Shown: positions 35,865 through 44,976 of the stretch, piece after piece
Layout: every line of letters starts with the position of its first letter
Numbering within the stretch: position 1 is the stretch's first letter
Source of the DNA: Gammaproteobacteria bacterium
GTDB taxonomy: Bacteria > Pseudomonadota > Gammaproteobacteria > CAISUE01
Assembly: GCA_021156105.1 (NCBI GenBank)
Contig: JAJNBD010000002.1
Coordinates: 123,701-187,700 of the forward strand
Reading direction: 5' to 3'
Length of the DNA: 64,000 bases
Translations under genes and position numbers: made by a program
Notes under the pieces: model-generated
The model's input: only the letters and a program-made list of their open reading frames with translations
The model's database searches: none
Told to the model about the DNA's origin: nothing

Positions 35865-37874
35865 ATGCTACCAAAAAAAGCAGTGCCGCTAGGCAGAACG
35901 CCTACTGACGAACTACGTAAAAAGCTGATAAAAAAGACGCTTTCTCCTAAAGAGTGTCAAAGGCTATTAGACGCCGGCGCTAACCCTAATGAAGAAAAAG
36001 CTGGTGAGATTCCTATTAGTCTTCTTGCCGTACGCCTAGGAAATTCATTAGTTTTAGATAAAATTTTTACACGACTTGTTGGGGCTTCTCAAGCGTTCAT
36101 AGAATATCTCGATGGTGTGAAGAATTTTGATGCTAATGCAATTAAACGCTGCGATATATTATTGCAAAATGGTGCAAATATTAATGCGCTATCTAAGCTA
36201 GAGCAAATGCTGGTGGATGGTACGGTTGAGCGCAGGCATCTGACTGTGGCGGGGGTATTCAATCAGCAAAAAGAAAGTATTTATATGTCTTCTGGCGTTG
36301 CGTCTTTAGAGCTACTGGGGCAAAAACTGTTATATGTTTTAAACCATGGTTGTCAGATGGATCCAGGAGATGCAAGGGAATTTTTACATGGTTTTTGTTA
36401 CTTTGTTTCGCCTCTAGAAGATAAACATAGTGCTTTAATTAATAAATTACTTCAAGTAGGGGCGTTTCTTTTGACTGATGACCCGGATGTTGCTGTTGTG
36501 CAGGAGTCTATTGCGGTTGCTTTGGCACGCACAGTATCTTATGAAAACCTCTTTTTTCTTCTCCAGGCAGCGCGTGCTGCTGGTCAGGATGCTCAAGCGA
36601 GTATCTTTGAAAACGCGTTTGTTATTAGGCAAAAACAACGGGAAGAAAGGAGGAAACTTTTTGAAGAAGAACAAAGGTTGTTTGAATTAAAACGTGCCGA
36701 AATTTCTTGTCGTGTGGCAGAAGCAAAACGTCAGATGGAAGAAGCTGAGGCAAAAGCTTCTGTGCAAAAGCTTCAACACCAAGCAGAGGCGATGCCTGCC
36801 GCGCAGCATGCGACTATGCCTGAAAAACAGGTAGTGTCGCTTAGCAAGTTAAAAAAGAAAATAATAAAACCAAAACAAAAAGAAGTGCTAGAAAGCGTAA
36901 AAGAAGCTGATGAGTTACAAGTGATGCGTGAGCAAGAAGAGGCGGCGCGCAGGGCAAAAGAAGAAGAAATGGCGCGTCAAGCTAAGCTTGCTGCGGAGGC
37001 GGAAGCAAAACGTCAGCAAGAGCTTGAGGCAAAAGCGCGGCAAGAAGCTAAGGCTGCGCGCAAAAAGCTTAAAAAACAAGTTGCATTAGAAAAACGTCAG
37101 GCCGCAAAACAAAAGCGTAAAGCTGATACCACTATTACTACATTGCCACCTGTGCTAGAAGCGCCTGTTCAGCATGTTTCTGATGCATCTGACTTGTCAG
37201 GCTCTGTGATGCCAGTGCTTAAACAAGCTGTTCCTGAGCCTGAAATATTGCCGCTTGTTGCTGCAGAAGCGTTTCACAAAAAAAAGCTAGAAACAATCAT
37301 ACAAGACTTTATTGTCTTAATTAAACAGTTAAATATTGATACGAATGTACTATTGCATGCGGAAGCAAATAGAAATTTACTTCTGATGCTTAATAGATTG
37401 CCAGAGTTAACGCTAAGCGCAATTTTTGATTGTGTTAATGATCATCATGCTTCTGGCGCAGCGCTAAATTGCTATGGCATTTCAAAGTTAATACAAAAAC
37501 TGGCAGGCGAGTTAAATTTTTATGAGATAGCAATTGTTTTATTCGAAGCTGCTTTAGCTAAAGGTGAGAGTGTCGTTAACGCCTATGTGAGCTGTGCTAT
37601 TTTTGAGGCGGCAATCCATTGCAATCGTCAAAGAGAACTTCCCATTATTCTTGCTAAAATTCCTCAAGGGGTTTTGAAAGACGCCATGAGATATTTTTCG
37701 CATGTTAAGTTTGCTGACGAAAAATTTTCTCCATTAAAAAAGTTACTTTCCGATAGGATGATGTCACTATCAGTGCCAAGTGTTGCTCAAGCAATGATAG
37801 CGGTAAGTGCTTTATATAACAAAGCGCCTGCTACGGAGCAAACAGAAGTAAATCATGTTGGTCTTTGCCTTTAA
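35865..37874 (+). CDS. Ankyrin-like/coiled-coil protein, candidate effector
   Basis: The 669-residue protein has three parts. About 25-215 contains degenerate ankyrin-like repeats (ECQRLLDAGANPNEE, RCDILLQNGANINAL, LINKLLQVGAFLL). About 250-430 is a long, highly charged coiled coil very rich in E, K, R and A (REQEEAARRAKEEEMARQAK). About 470-669 is a helical domain of unknown type. No signal peptide or membrane span is seen. Such architecture is common in Legionellales effectors. The gene is monocistronic, after a 231-base AT-rich leader. The charged middle may be low complexity and mislead similarity searches. Confidence 0.75.
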   Translation: MLPKKAVPLGRTPTDELRKKLIKKTLSPKECQRLLDAGANPNEEKAGEIPISLLAVRLGNSLVLDKIFTRLVGASQAFIEYLDGVKNFDANAIKRCDILLQNGANINALSKLEQMLVDGTVERRHLTVAGVFNQQKESIYMSSGVASLELLGQKLLYVLNHGCQMDPGDAREFLHGFCYFVSPLEDKHSALINKLLQVGAFLLTDDPDVAVVQESIAVALARTVSYENLFFLLQAARAAGQDAQASIFENAFVIRQKQREERRKLFEEEQRLFELKRAEISCRVAEAKRQMEEAEAKASVQKLQHQAEAMPAAQHATMPEKQVVSLSKLKKKIIKPKQKEVLESVKEADELQVMREQEEAARRAKEEEMARQAKLAAEAEAKRQQELEAKARQEAKAARKKLKKQVALEKRQAAKQKRKADTTITTLPPVLEAPVQHVSDASDLSGSVMPVLKQAVPEPEILPLVAAEAFHKKKLETIIQDFIVLIKQLNIDTNVLLHAEANRNLLLMLNRLPELTLSAIFDCVNDHHASGAALNCYGISKLIQKLAGELNFYEIAIVLFEAALAKGESVVNAYVSCAIFEAAIHCNRQRELPIILAKIPQGVLKDAMRYFSHVKFADEKFSPLKKLLSDRMMSLSVPSVAQAMIAVSALYNKAPATEQTEVNHVGLCL

Positions 37875-38196
37875 ATAGCTAAAAAATTATAGGCCGCATA
37901 CTTTGATAAATTATCTCTTCGTAGCTGCAGGCGAAAGCTTGTGATTGTAGTCTCGAACGGAGCGTGGGGGAAGGGCAATTTGCTCAAACTGGAAACAGTT
38001 TATCCCCCGGCGGGCCGGAATAACTCTGAGTCTCATACCTCACAAATTTGCGATAACTTATAAGCCGAAAACTTAATATTTCCCTAAGGTTAGTCTGGTA
38101 AAATATCTACCATAAATCTAGCCCATGTGACGAGAATAAGAAGAAAAAAGAACAAAAATAACAAATTAGCAACATGGTGCTAGATTTTTGATTTAT
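37875..38196. other. Intergenic region with GC-rich structured core
   Basis: No ORF of note is present in these 322 bases. The outer parts are AT-rich, but about 37921-38035 is visibly more GC-rich and full of short inverted repeats (see the ncRNA candidate). No ribosome site or start is positioned to make it coding. The right part leads into the 3' end of the minus-strand xthA gene. Confidence 0.5.
37940..38030. ncRNA. Candidate structured RNA of unknown class
   Basis: Nested pairing is visible: GGGGGA (37966-37971) with TCCCCC (38003-38008) closes a domain that contains GGGC-AATTT-GCTC (37973-37985) and the perfect stem AAACTG-GAAA-CAGTTT (37986-38001) capped by a stable GNRA tetraloop. 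CCGG-CGGG-CCGG follows at 38007-38018. I do not recognise 6S, tmRNA, RNase P, SRP RNA or a riboswitch. The strand is undetermined, although the GNRA loop favours plus. Confidence 0.3.
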
Positions 38197-38964
38197 TTAT
38201 AAATCATAAGTTGCAATTAAAGGTGCGTGGTCAGAAAATTTTGGCTCGCGAAGCATGTCTAAAGTGCATAGTTTATTTTTTAAATTATGGCTGGTGATTT
38301 GGTAATCGATCCGCCAACCAACATCGTTAGCAAATGCTTGGCCTCGTTGTGACCACCAAGAATAAGCAACTTTATTAGGATGTAGTTCGCGATAGACGTC
38401 AATAAAATTAAAACGGTCAAACACGGCATTCATCCAAATACGCTCTTCGGGTAAGCAGCCTGAATTTTTTTGATTGCTTTTCCAATTTTTAATATCTAAT
38501 TCTGAGCGCACAATATTCCAATCGCCACACAAGATATAACGCCTGCCATCTTTTTGCATGCGCGCTAAATCTTCCGCAAATTTTTCCATAAAGCTGAACT
38601 TTTTTTCTTGCCGGTGTGGGCCTGCAGAGCCAGAAGGTAAATAAATCGACGCAATCGAAAGGTCTGCAAAATCGGCTTGCAAATAGCGTCCTTCTTCATC
38701 GCAAGGTTCCCAGCCTAAACCCGTATGGATTTGATCTGGTTTTTTTAAACTGAAAATAGCTACGCCTGAATAGCCTTTTTTTACTGCACAATAGCTGGCG
38801 AGGTGGTAATCTTTTAAAGCTTTTGCTGCTTCAATAAATTGTTCTGTATCACATTTAATTTCTTGCAAGCAGATCACATCAGCTTTTTCGGCTAATAGCC
38901 ACGGGATTAAACCTTTTTTGATCCCGCTACGTATGCCATTTACGTTAAGTGAAATAACTTTCAT
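38197..38964 (-). CDS. xthA: Exodeoxyribonuclease III
   Basis: This AP endonuclease and 3' exonuclease acts in base-excision repair. The 255-residue protein starts MKVISLNVNGIRSGIKKG at the ATG at 38964, which has AGGA upstream; the longer frame from 39042 overlaps mnmE and is unsupported. ICLQEIKCD has the metal-binding Glu, CGDWNIVRSELDIKNWK the Asp and Asn, WRIDYQ and FSDHAPLIATYDL the C-terminal Asp-His pair. It lies 16 bases after mnmE, so the two are co-transcribed. Confidence 0.95.
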   Translation of the reverse strand: MKVISLNVNGIRSGIKKGLIPWLLAEKADVICLQEIKCDTEQFIEAAKALKDYHLASYCAVKKGYSGVAIFSLKKPDQIHTGLGWEPCDEEGRYLQADFADLSIASIYLPSGSAGPHRQEKKFSFMEKFAEDLARMQKDGRRYILCGDWNIVRSELDIKNWKSNQKNSGCLPEERIWMNAVFDRFNFIDVYRELHPNKVAYSWWSQRGQAFANDVGWRIDYQITSHNLKNKLCTLDMLREPKFSDHAPLIATYDL

Positions 38965-38980
38965 AAATTTTCCTAAAATA

Positions 38981-40342
38981 TTATTTGCCGATGCAAAAGC
39001 TACTAAAGATTTTGCCAAGCAAATCATCTGAAGTAAATTCACCGGTAATTTCTGATAAATAACGTTGGGCTTGGCGAAGTTCTTCTGCTAGCAGTTCTCC
39101 TGCGCGAAATTCTTCCAGTTGAACTTTGGCTAATAAGACAAAGTCATGCGCTTTTTCAATAGCCTCTAGGTGACGGCGCCTTGCTAAAAAGACACCCTCC
39201 AAAGATTGCTCCATACCTGCAAGCGCTTTTAAACGTTTTTTCAAATCTTCTAATCCAGCATGTGTTTTGGCAGAAATTTTTAAGCAAGGTAATGATAGCT
39301 CTGGCTTTTGGATGTTTTCTATTAGATCAACTTTATTAAAAACTATGATAACAGGCGTTTCTGCCCTAATTAAGCTGGTTAAAGCGTCTAATTGTGATTG
39401 TATATTAATGCTTGTTGTTTTTGCGGCATCGATAACTAGTAAAACGCCTTGAGCTTTTTGAATGGCAGCTTTTGCACGCTTAATCCCCTCTTGCTCAACA
39501 GGGTCGTGGCTTTCACGAATGCCAGCTGTATCAAGAATATGAATAGGAATGCCATCAAGAATAATTTTTTCCTTTAAAACATCCCGTGTTGTCCCTGGAA
39601 TATCAGTGACAATGGCAGAATCTTCGCCAGATAGTGCATTCAGTAAACTTGATTTTCCTGCATTTGGTTCGCCAGTGATCACTAAAGTAATACCATCACG
39701 CAATACCGCGCCTTGTTTAGATTTTTGCTGAAGAATATTTATTCGTTCAATAATATTATTGAGTTGAGATAAAATATGTCCATCGTTTAAAAAATCAATT
39801 TCCTCTTCGGGAAAATCAATAGCGGCTTCAACATACATGCGTAATTGAATTAATGCATTTACAATGTCTTGAATTTCCTTGGAAAAATCCCCTTCGAGTG
39901 AACGCATGGCTGCTTTCGCTGCGTCAATGCTTTGGCTGGCAATGAGATCAGCGATAGCTTCTGCTTGAGCAAGATCAATTTTGTCATTTAAAAAAGCACG
40001 CTTGGAAAATTCTCCGGGTTCTGCAAGGCGCGCGCCAGCTTGTAGGGTGGCTTTTAATACGCGATCTAAGATAACAGGGCCGCCATGTCCTTGAAGCTCA
40101 AGAACATCTTCACCGGTAAAAGAATGAGGTGCTTGGAATAGCAGAGCTACTCCATGGTCTAAAAGTTCACCGTCGATGTTTTTAAATTTTGCAAAAGTAG
40201 CTATGCGAGGCTCAGGTGTTTTTCCAAGTAATGCTTCAGCGATTTTACGTGTCTTTGGGCCAGACACCCGAATAATACCAACGCCACCTTGACCTTCCGC
40301 TGTGGCTATTGCAGTAATGGTATCTGTATTGCTATTAATCAT
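38981..40342 (-). CDS. mnmE: tRNA modification GTPase MnmE
   Basis: MnmE with MnmG makes 5-carboxymethylaminomethyl-uridine at the tRNA wobble position. The 453 residues include the folate-binding N-domain (DTITAIATAEGQGGVGIIRVSG, FTGEDVLELQGHGGP), the inserted G domain (G1 GEPNAGKSSLL, G2 and G3 TRDVLKEK and DTAGIRE, G4 FNKVDL) and the C-terminal FCIGK with the catalytic Cys. Full length. Confidence 0.97.
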   Translation of the reverse strand: MINSNTDTITAIATAEGQGGVGIIRVSGPKTRKIAEALLGKTPEPRIATFAKFKNIDGELLDHGVALLFQAPHSFTGEDVLELQGHGGPVILDRVLKATLQAGARLAEPGEFSKRAFLNDKIDLAQAEAIADLIASQSIDAAKAAMRSLEGDFSKEIQDIVNALIQLRMYVEAAIDFPEEEIDFLNDGHILSQLNNIIERINILQQKSKQGAVLRDGITLVITGEPNAGKSSLLNALSGEDSAIVTDIPGTTRDVLKEKIILDGIPIHILDTAGIRESHDPVEQEGIKRAKAAIQKAQGVLLVIDAAKTTSINIQSQLDALTSLIRAETPVIIVFNKVDLIENIQKPELSLPCLKISAKTHAGLEDLKKRLKALAGMEQSLEGVFLARRRHLEAIEKAHDFVLLAKVQLEEFRAGELLAEELRQAQRYLSEITGEFTSDDLLGKIFSSFCIGK

Positions 40343-40396
40343 AAGATTATTTTTTCAAGGTGATATATGTTCAAGTTCATCAAGATTGAAGCAAGA

Positions 40397-40642
40397 TTAA
40401 AAGTGTAAAAAAAATTTTCCTGTCTGTTTTAACGTTTGATACTTGGCTTCACTGAGCATACTGCGTTCATATACTTCCGCCATGTCAAAATCTTTTAAGC
40501 TTTGAAGCTGCGGATTAAGCTTTTGGCAAATAATACAAAGCGGTAAATCTAATGAAGCAATACTTAAGCAAACATCAAAGCCAGCTTGATTTTTTTCTTC
40601 ATCATTCGAGATGAATTCCACAAAGTATTTGCTAGGCATCAT
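40397..40642 (-). CDS. Small hypothetical protein downstream of the MscS channel
   Basis: The 81-residue protein overlaps the channel gene by 11 bases and starts with two ATGs (40642 and 40639). The middle DVCLSIASLDLPLCIICQKLN, then KDFDMAEVY and the end FFLHF, weakly resemble TusC/DsrF sulfur-relay proteins (small alpha/beta fold with a similar hydrophobic end). That is a guess: the protein is shorter than TusC and no TusB/D partner is adjacent. The overlap suggests it is a real gene. Confidence 0.5.
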   Translation of the reverse strand: MMPSKYFVEFISNDEEKNQAGFDVCLSIASLDLPLCIICQKLNPQLQSLKDFDMAEVYERSMLSEAKYQTLKQTGKFFLHF

Positions 40643-43463
40643 TTAGCAGTACTCGATGTGCTGGGTAGGGCGGATGGATGCCAAGTTCCGAAAATTTATC
40701 CCAGATGTTAAATAGCACATTAGATTTCATGACCATGCGAGAATCTGTAATGCGGTAATCAATGTAAAAACGCAGCTCGAACTCAAGCAAGCCTTCACTC
40801 ATGCCTTTTAAAATAGCCTCAGGTATTGGTTTTGGTAAAACGCCCTGGGTGTTAAGCATGACTTGTTCAATTTCATGCTTAAGCTTATGAGGATCTTCTT
40901 GCCAGCGGATTTTAATACTTGTTTCGCAGCGAATAATATCGTCGCGGTGAGTCCAGTTAATAAATATTTTACTAAAGACTTCTGCGTTAGGTACCACGAT
41001 CTCTCGATTATCGCTAGAAAGGATCGTAATGGCGCGCATCCCAATGTTTAAAACTGATCCTTCATATTCGCCAATCGTAACGGTATCTCCGCGACGCATT
41101 GGTCTTTCAATTAATATTAATAAGCCGCTGACAAAGTTATTAGCAAGATCACGTAACCCGAAACCGATACCGACGGCTAAAGCACTGATGACATAGACAA
41201 TGGTCGTTAAATCAATTTGAATTGTTTCAAGTGTAGCAACAATGCCTAAAGTACATACGCCATACTGAGTGAAGATTGCAAGGCTGTTTCGGGCGCCCTT
41301 ATCGGCAATGTTTTTATAAAGCTTGCGATAGCTAAATTCGCGTGCCCATTTTGTTGCCCAAATAAAAATACTGGCAACAATAGTTGCTTTGATGATAAGA
41401 AAAATGGAAAGGTTATGCTTAGAAAGTTTGATAAGCGGAAAATATAATGCCTTATAAAAAAAGTTTATGATAAAAGCTTGGTGATTTAGGTCATAAAGGC
41501 AAAGTAAAAAATATACACCCGCGATAAATAAAAAAATATGTAGCCAAATAGAAATTGGTTTTAAAAATGCTTGGCTGATGATCCAGCCAGATCGCAAGCG
41601 GATGACGTTGGCAACTAAATAATTTAAACCATCATTCATTAAGCCGCGAAAAATTAAATACATAACGACGACTAATAAAAATAGCCCTTCATATTTGCTA
41701 ATCGTCCAGGCTAAGTCAACAAAGCCAATTAAGCCAATTACTGCGTTGGATAAGATAATTAATGGAAACAGCATGCCAAGCAAGCGTGTTACTCGAATCA
41801 AATAGCTCTTTTGCGGGTGGATAAATGGAATGATGATTTCTGGTACGACTTTCCATGCTTTAAGTAATAAGATTGACGTAATAAAAATAAACAGCATGAA
41901 AAGACGTTCAAATAAATCTTGTGCCACAAAAGAATTATTCAAACTTTTCGATAGCATCATGAAGAAAGCAATAATAAAGCCAAAAGAAAAGAGCCAGCAT
42001 AAACGATAATAAAGTTTAACATCATCACCTGTGTGGTTAGCGGCATTTTGATACAAAGAAATACGCGTAACCATCAGGGCAATGCTATAAACAAGTACTG
42101 TACTGCCTGCGTGAAAGATAATATCGGTCACTTGGTTGGCGATGTTGATAATGTTAAGAAAAATAATGGCGGCAGCAAAAGAGATGATGTACCACAGGTG
42201 TGCGGAAAATATTCTTATCGCGCCATCAATAAATTGATACAAAATGTTGGTTGGCGTAGAGGATAGCTTTTTTCGTATGACTTGGCAGCCTATTCTTATC
42301 AGGGTGTAAGCAATAACGCTGAGCACGATGAGAATGCCAACTTGAATTTTTTTGAAGAGATCCATCTGTTCAGAATTGTAAAAAATATCACGCAGACTCG
42401 CAATGGAAATTTGATAGGTAAGAATAATGGTTTGTGCAAGACCCTGGCCAAGACTTGTCCAATCTTGTAAGTTAAAGCCGGGGAGCCCTTGACGGCGCGC
42501 TAATGCTTTGGCTAGTAAGGTGGTTGCTTTTTCTTCTTGGTGTGCTGCTTGTGAGATTAAATTGGTTACATCATTGAGTAATTCTTGGTACTCTGAAAGA
42601 AACTGCTGTACTTGGTTTATCGTATTTAAATCGGCAGAATTGGTATCATGGTGGCGTTTAAGCAGCTCTTCGCGTTGCTGTAATAAGCCGATTTTTCTTT
42701 GTAAGATATCTTGTGTTTGTTCAAGGTCATTAACATTGTCTGATAGCGCTTGCTTTTGTTCGTTTAATTCTGCTGCTGAAGCTAATTCATTAATGCTGCC
42801 CGCAATATTTTGTATATTATTGTTGATATGTAAGAGGCTGATCTTAAATTGTGTAAGGTTGCTGCTTTCTTCTGCGACAAAAATTTGTTGCAAAATATCT
42901 GTGTAATTTCTTTTGTCTTGCGCATTAGTGTTGAGTAATTGGTTTAACGAGCTAATTTTGTTAAGCCAATAATTTTGTTCGTTAGCAAGCTGTTGAATAT
43001 TTCCTTGAACAAGTTTCTCACGAGCAATGCGGGCTTGACGTTGCTCTTCATCAGCAATGGTTTTAAGCCTCTTTTGTTCAGTCTCTAGTTGGCTTTGTAA
43101 TGTTTCGATAGTTTTTTTAAGGGTAGTTTGGCGCAGCTGTGCAAGGCGTAAGAAAGCTTGCTGGTTTTGAATTTTACTGCTGAGCAAGGTTATGCGTGAT
43201 TGCAGGGAGCTATCGGGCGGTGCAATTTTTAAGGCAGCCATTTGCTCATGATAGTCGCGTAAATTTTGTCTGATATTTTTAATGCTTTGGTTGACTTGGG
43301 CCAAAGAAAGTTCAGCATTTTGTAAATCAATTTCAGTTGCTTTTGCAGTAAAGTCGATCATTTTTGAAGAAAGAATATCTTCATTATCTGAATTTGCAAA
43401 AGCAGTAGCAGAAAATCCCCAAAAAAAGAAAAAGCTAATAAGCAATAAACGTAAATTTTTCAT
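40632..43463 (-). CDS. Large mechanosensitive channel of the MscS/MscK family
   Basis: The 943-residue protein has a signal peptide (MKNLRLLLISFFFFWGFSATAFA), a periplasmic coiled-coil region (about 30-340), about ten membrane helices and a C-terminal MscS core. The core reads AVGIGFGLRDLANNFVSGLLILIE, then RRGDTVTIGEYEGSVLNIGMRAITILSSDNREIVVPN. It fits the MscK/MscM class that opens under hypo-osmotic stress, but is shorter than E. coli MscK. The ATG at 43463 puts the signal peptide first; the frame extends seven codons to a TTG. Confidence 0.9.
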   Translation of the reverse strand: MKNLRLLLISFFFFWGFSATAFANSDNEDILSSKMIDFTAKATEIDLQNAELSLAQVNQSIKNIRQNLRDYHEQMAALKIAPPDSSLQSRITLLSSKIQNQQAFLRLAQLRQTTLKKTIETLQSQLETEQKRLKTIADEEQRQARIAREKLVQGNIQQLANEQNYWLNKISSLNQLLNTNAQDKRNYTDILQQIFVAEESSNLTQFKISLLHINNNIQNIAGSINELASAAELNEQKQALSDNVNDLEQTQDILQRKIGLLQQREELLKRHHDTNSADLNTINQVQQFLSEYQELLNDVTNLISQAAHQEEKATTLLAKALARRQGLPGFNLQDWTSLGQGLAQTIILTYQISIASLRDIFYNSEQMDLFKKIQVGILIVLSVIAYTLIRIGCQVIRKKLSSTPTNILYQFIDGAIRIFSAHLWYIISFAAAIIFLNIINIANQVTDIIFHAGSTVLVYSIALMVTRISLYQNAANHTGDDVKLYYRLCWLFSFGFIIAFFMMLSKSLNNSFVAQDLFERLFMLFIFITSILLLKAWKVVPEIIIPFIHPQKSYLIRVTRLLGMLFPLIILSNAVIGLIGFVDLAWTISKYEGLFLLVVVMYLIFRGLMNDGLNYLVANVIRLRSGWIISQAFLKPISIWLHIFLFIAGVYFLLCLYDLNHQAFIINFFYKALYFPLIKLSKHNLSIFLIIKATIVASIFIWATKWAREFSYRKLYKNIADKGARNSLAIFTQYGVCTLGIVATLETIQIDLTTIVYVISALAVGIGFGLRDLANNFVSGLLILIERPMRRGDTVTIGEYEGSVLNIGMRAITILSSDNREIVVPNAEVFSKIFINWTHRDDIIRCETSIKIRWQEDPHKLKHEIEQVMLNTQGVLPKPIPEAILKGMSEGLLEFELRFYIDYRITDSRMVMKSNVLFNIWDKFSELGIHPPYPAHRVLLNDA

Positions 43464-43500
43464 GGTGTAAGCAGCGTTAGGCAATGGGTTTATTATATAT

Positions 43501-43506
43501 TATAAT
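43501..43506 (+). promoter_or_regulatory. -10 box upstream of the microprotein-fimT-fabG run
   Basis: TATAAT lies 29 bases before the ATG at 43535, with TTAGGC at 43477-43482 as a weak -35 about 18 bases further up. It would drive the plus-strand genes from 43535 onward. Confidence 0.4.
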
Positions 43507-43534
43507 GATCAAAATTGTTTAAAGGTAACATCAC

Positions 43535-43708
43535 ATGTTAACTTGTTTTGAAATTGATTCTGATTTTATTAGTGAAATTGATAAGTTTTTATTGGCTTTT
43601 GACCAAAAAAAGGCAGAGCTTTCAGATACCCAGCAAGATGAAGTAAAGAAATTTCAGCGGATTGGAAAGCTTCGTGATGAAAAAGAAACCCCCGCTTCAA
43701 ACTATTAA
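43535..43708 (+). CDS. 57-residue microprotein overlapping fimT
   Basis: A 57-codon ORF begins at an ATG with AAAGG nine bases upstream and ends in TAA at 43708. It runs 32 bases into fimT in another frame. The product is acidic and helical (MLTCFEIDSDFISEIDKFLL ... QRIGKLRDEKE). A good ribosome site, its placement right after a -10 box and the overlap suggest a real gene coupled to fimT. I do not recognise a family; it is below usual annotation cut-offs. Confidence 0.55.
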   Translation: MLTCFEIDSDFISEIDKFLLAFDQKKAELSDTQQDEVKKFQRIGKLRDEKETPASNY

Positions 43709-44198
43709 AGCCTTTACCCTGCTTGAGCTTGTCTTATGCTTAGCATTATTAGCAATGATGCTTTTTGGTGGGGTAAGAGCTTGGGCGCAGCTACATCAAG
43801 ACCAGCAGCGTAAAGCTATTACTGCTAAGCTTGAGCAAGCCTTAAACTTTGCCAGACAGGCTGCAATTGCCAAGCGTGAGCAAGTCAGTATTTGTCCCCG
43901 GGAAACTGATATGACTTGTGGGCGTGACTGGTCGCAAGGTTGGTTGATATTTTTAGATGCTGATAATCGTGGGCAACTTGCTAATGAAGGGCAGGTTCTA
44001 TGGCGTGAAACAGCTGTCTATCATCAACCTATCCAATTTTCTGGATGGTTAAAACATCAGTATGTGCGTTTTGAAAGTGATGGTATGCCACATAGTTACC
44101 ATGGTACTTTTTTGCTGTCAGGCAAACCCATGCTAGTGATTAATGCGGTAGGACGAATTAGGCGAGTCAATCAAGAGGAGATATCGCAAAATGTTTAA
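43677..44198 (+). CDS. fimT: Type IV pilus minor pilin-like protein (FimT/GspH)
   Basis: The 173-residue prepilin has the class III signal AFTLLELVLCLALLAMM: a processing site before a phenylalanine, Glu at +5 and a hydrophobic helix. The GspH/FimT domain follows (QALNFARQAAIAKREQVSICP, WSQGWLIFLDADNRGQ, LWRE, and a C-terminal VINAVGRIRRV). FimT proteins take part in type IV pilus assembly or DNA uptake. The ATG at 43677 follows GGAAAG. No other pilus genes are adjacent. It overlaps fabG by 8 bases. Confidence 0.88.
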   Translation: MKKKPPLQTIKAFTLLELVLCLALLAMMLFGGVRAWAQLHQDQQRKAITAKLEQALNFARQAAIAKREQVSICPRETDMTCGRDWSQGWLIFLDADNRGQLANEGQVLWRETAVYHQPIQFSGWLKHQYVRFESDGMPHSYHGTFLLSGKPMLVINAVGRIRRVNQEEISQNV

Positions 44199-44928
44199 AG
44201 ATAAAATTGTATTGGTGACCGGTGCTAGCCGTGGTATTGGCCGCGGGATTGCAGAAGCGTTTGCTAAGCAAGGCGCTATTGTTATTGGGACAGCGACATC
44301 AGATAAAGGCGCCGAACAAATTCAAAATTATCTCCAACAAATCGGTCAAGGCGAAGGCTTGGTTTTAGATGTAACCGATAAAATGAAGTGCCAAGAGACG
44401 TTTGCTAAAATTGAAGCAAGCTATGGAGCGCCACAAATTCTAGTGAATAATGCAGGTATTACGCGCGATAATTTATTTTTACGGATGAAAGAAGACGAGT
44501 GGGATAGTGTAATTGCTACCAATCTTGACGCCATATTTCATTTAAGCAAATTAGCGGTAAAGCCAATGCTTAAAGCACGCTTTGGTCGTATTATCAATAT
44601 CAGCTCTGTGGTTGCAGCAACGGGTAACCCGGGGCAAGCAAATTACGCTGCAGCTAAAGCCGGCATGATTGGCTTTTCAAAATCCTTAGCGCAAGAGATT
44701 GCGAGCCGAAATATTACCGTTAATGTCGTTGCGCCAGGTTTTATTGACACCGATATGACGGCACAGTTTACTGAATTACAGCGTGCGGCATTAATTGACC
44801 AGATTCCTGCTAATAGAATTGGTTTACCAGCAGACATTGCGCATGCGGTTTTATTTCTAGCATCGGACCAAGCTTCGTATATTACAGGTCAGACGCTCCA
44901 TGTGAATGGTGGAATGTATTGTAATTAA
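44191..44928 (+). CDS. fabG: 3-oxoacyl-ACP reductase
   Basis: FabG performs the first reduction of fatty-acid elongation with NADPH. The 245-residue SDR has VTGASRGIGRGIAEAF, LVNNAGITRDNLFLRMKEDEWDSV (a FabG hallmark), the catalytic INISSVV and YAAAKAG, PGFIDTDMT and the C-terminal GQTLHVNGGMYCN. GGAG precedes the ATG inside fimT. This lone copy lies outside any visible fab cluster; acpP and fabD are not in the window. Confidence 0.93.
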   Translation: MFKDKIVLVTGASRGIGRGIAEAFAKQGAIVIGTATSDKGAEQIQNYLQQIGQGEGLVLDVTDKMKCQETFAKIEASYGAPQILVNNAGITRDNLFLRMKEDEWDSVIATNLDAIFHLSKLAVKPMLKARFGRIINISSVVAATGNPGQANYAAAKAGMIGFSKSLAQEIASRNITVNVVAPGFIDTDMTAQFTELQRAALIDQIPANRIGLPADIAHAVLFLASDQASYITGQTLHVNGGMYCN

Positions 44929-44976
44929 CTATTTTCTCGTGCTTAAGCTTTATAACATTGGGTGTAAATAATTATT

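Noticed and set aside
36447-36674. 75-residue ORF on the minus strand
   Set aside because: It is an antisense shadow of the coiled-coil gene at 35865; its Phe/Lys-rich composition comes from the charged repeats on the other strand.
37951-37960. tRNA-like T-loop (TCTCGAACGG)
   Set aside because: No acceptor stem, anticodon arm or CCA context can be formed around it.
42508-42906. 132-residue ORF antisense to the MscS channel gene
   Set aside because: Cys/Ser-rich product of the coiled-coil region read backwards; no start signal.
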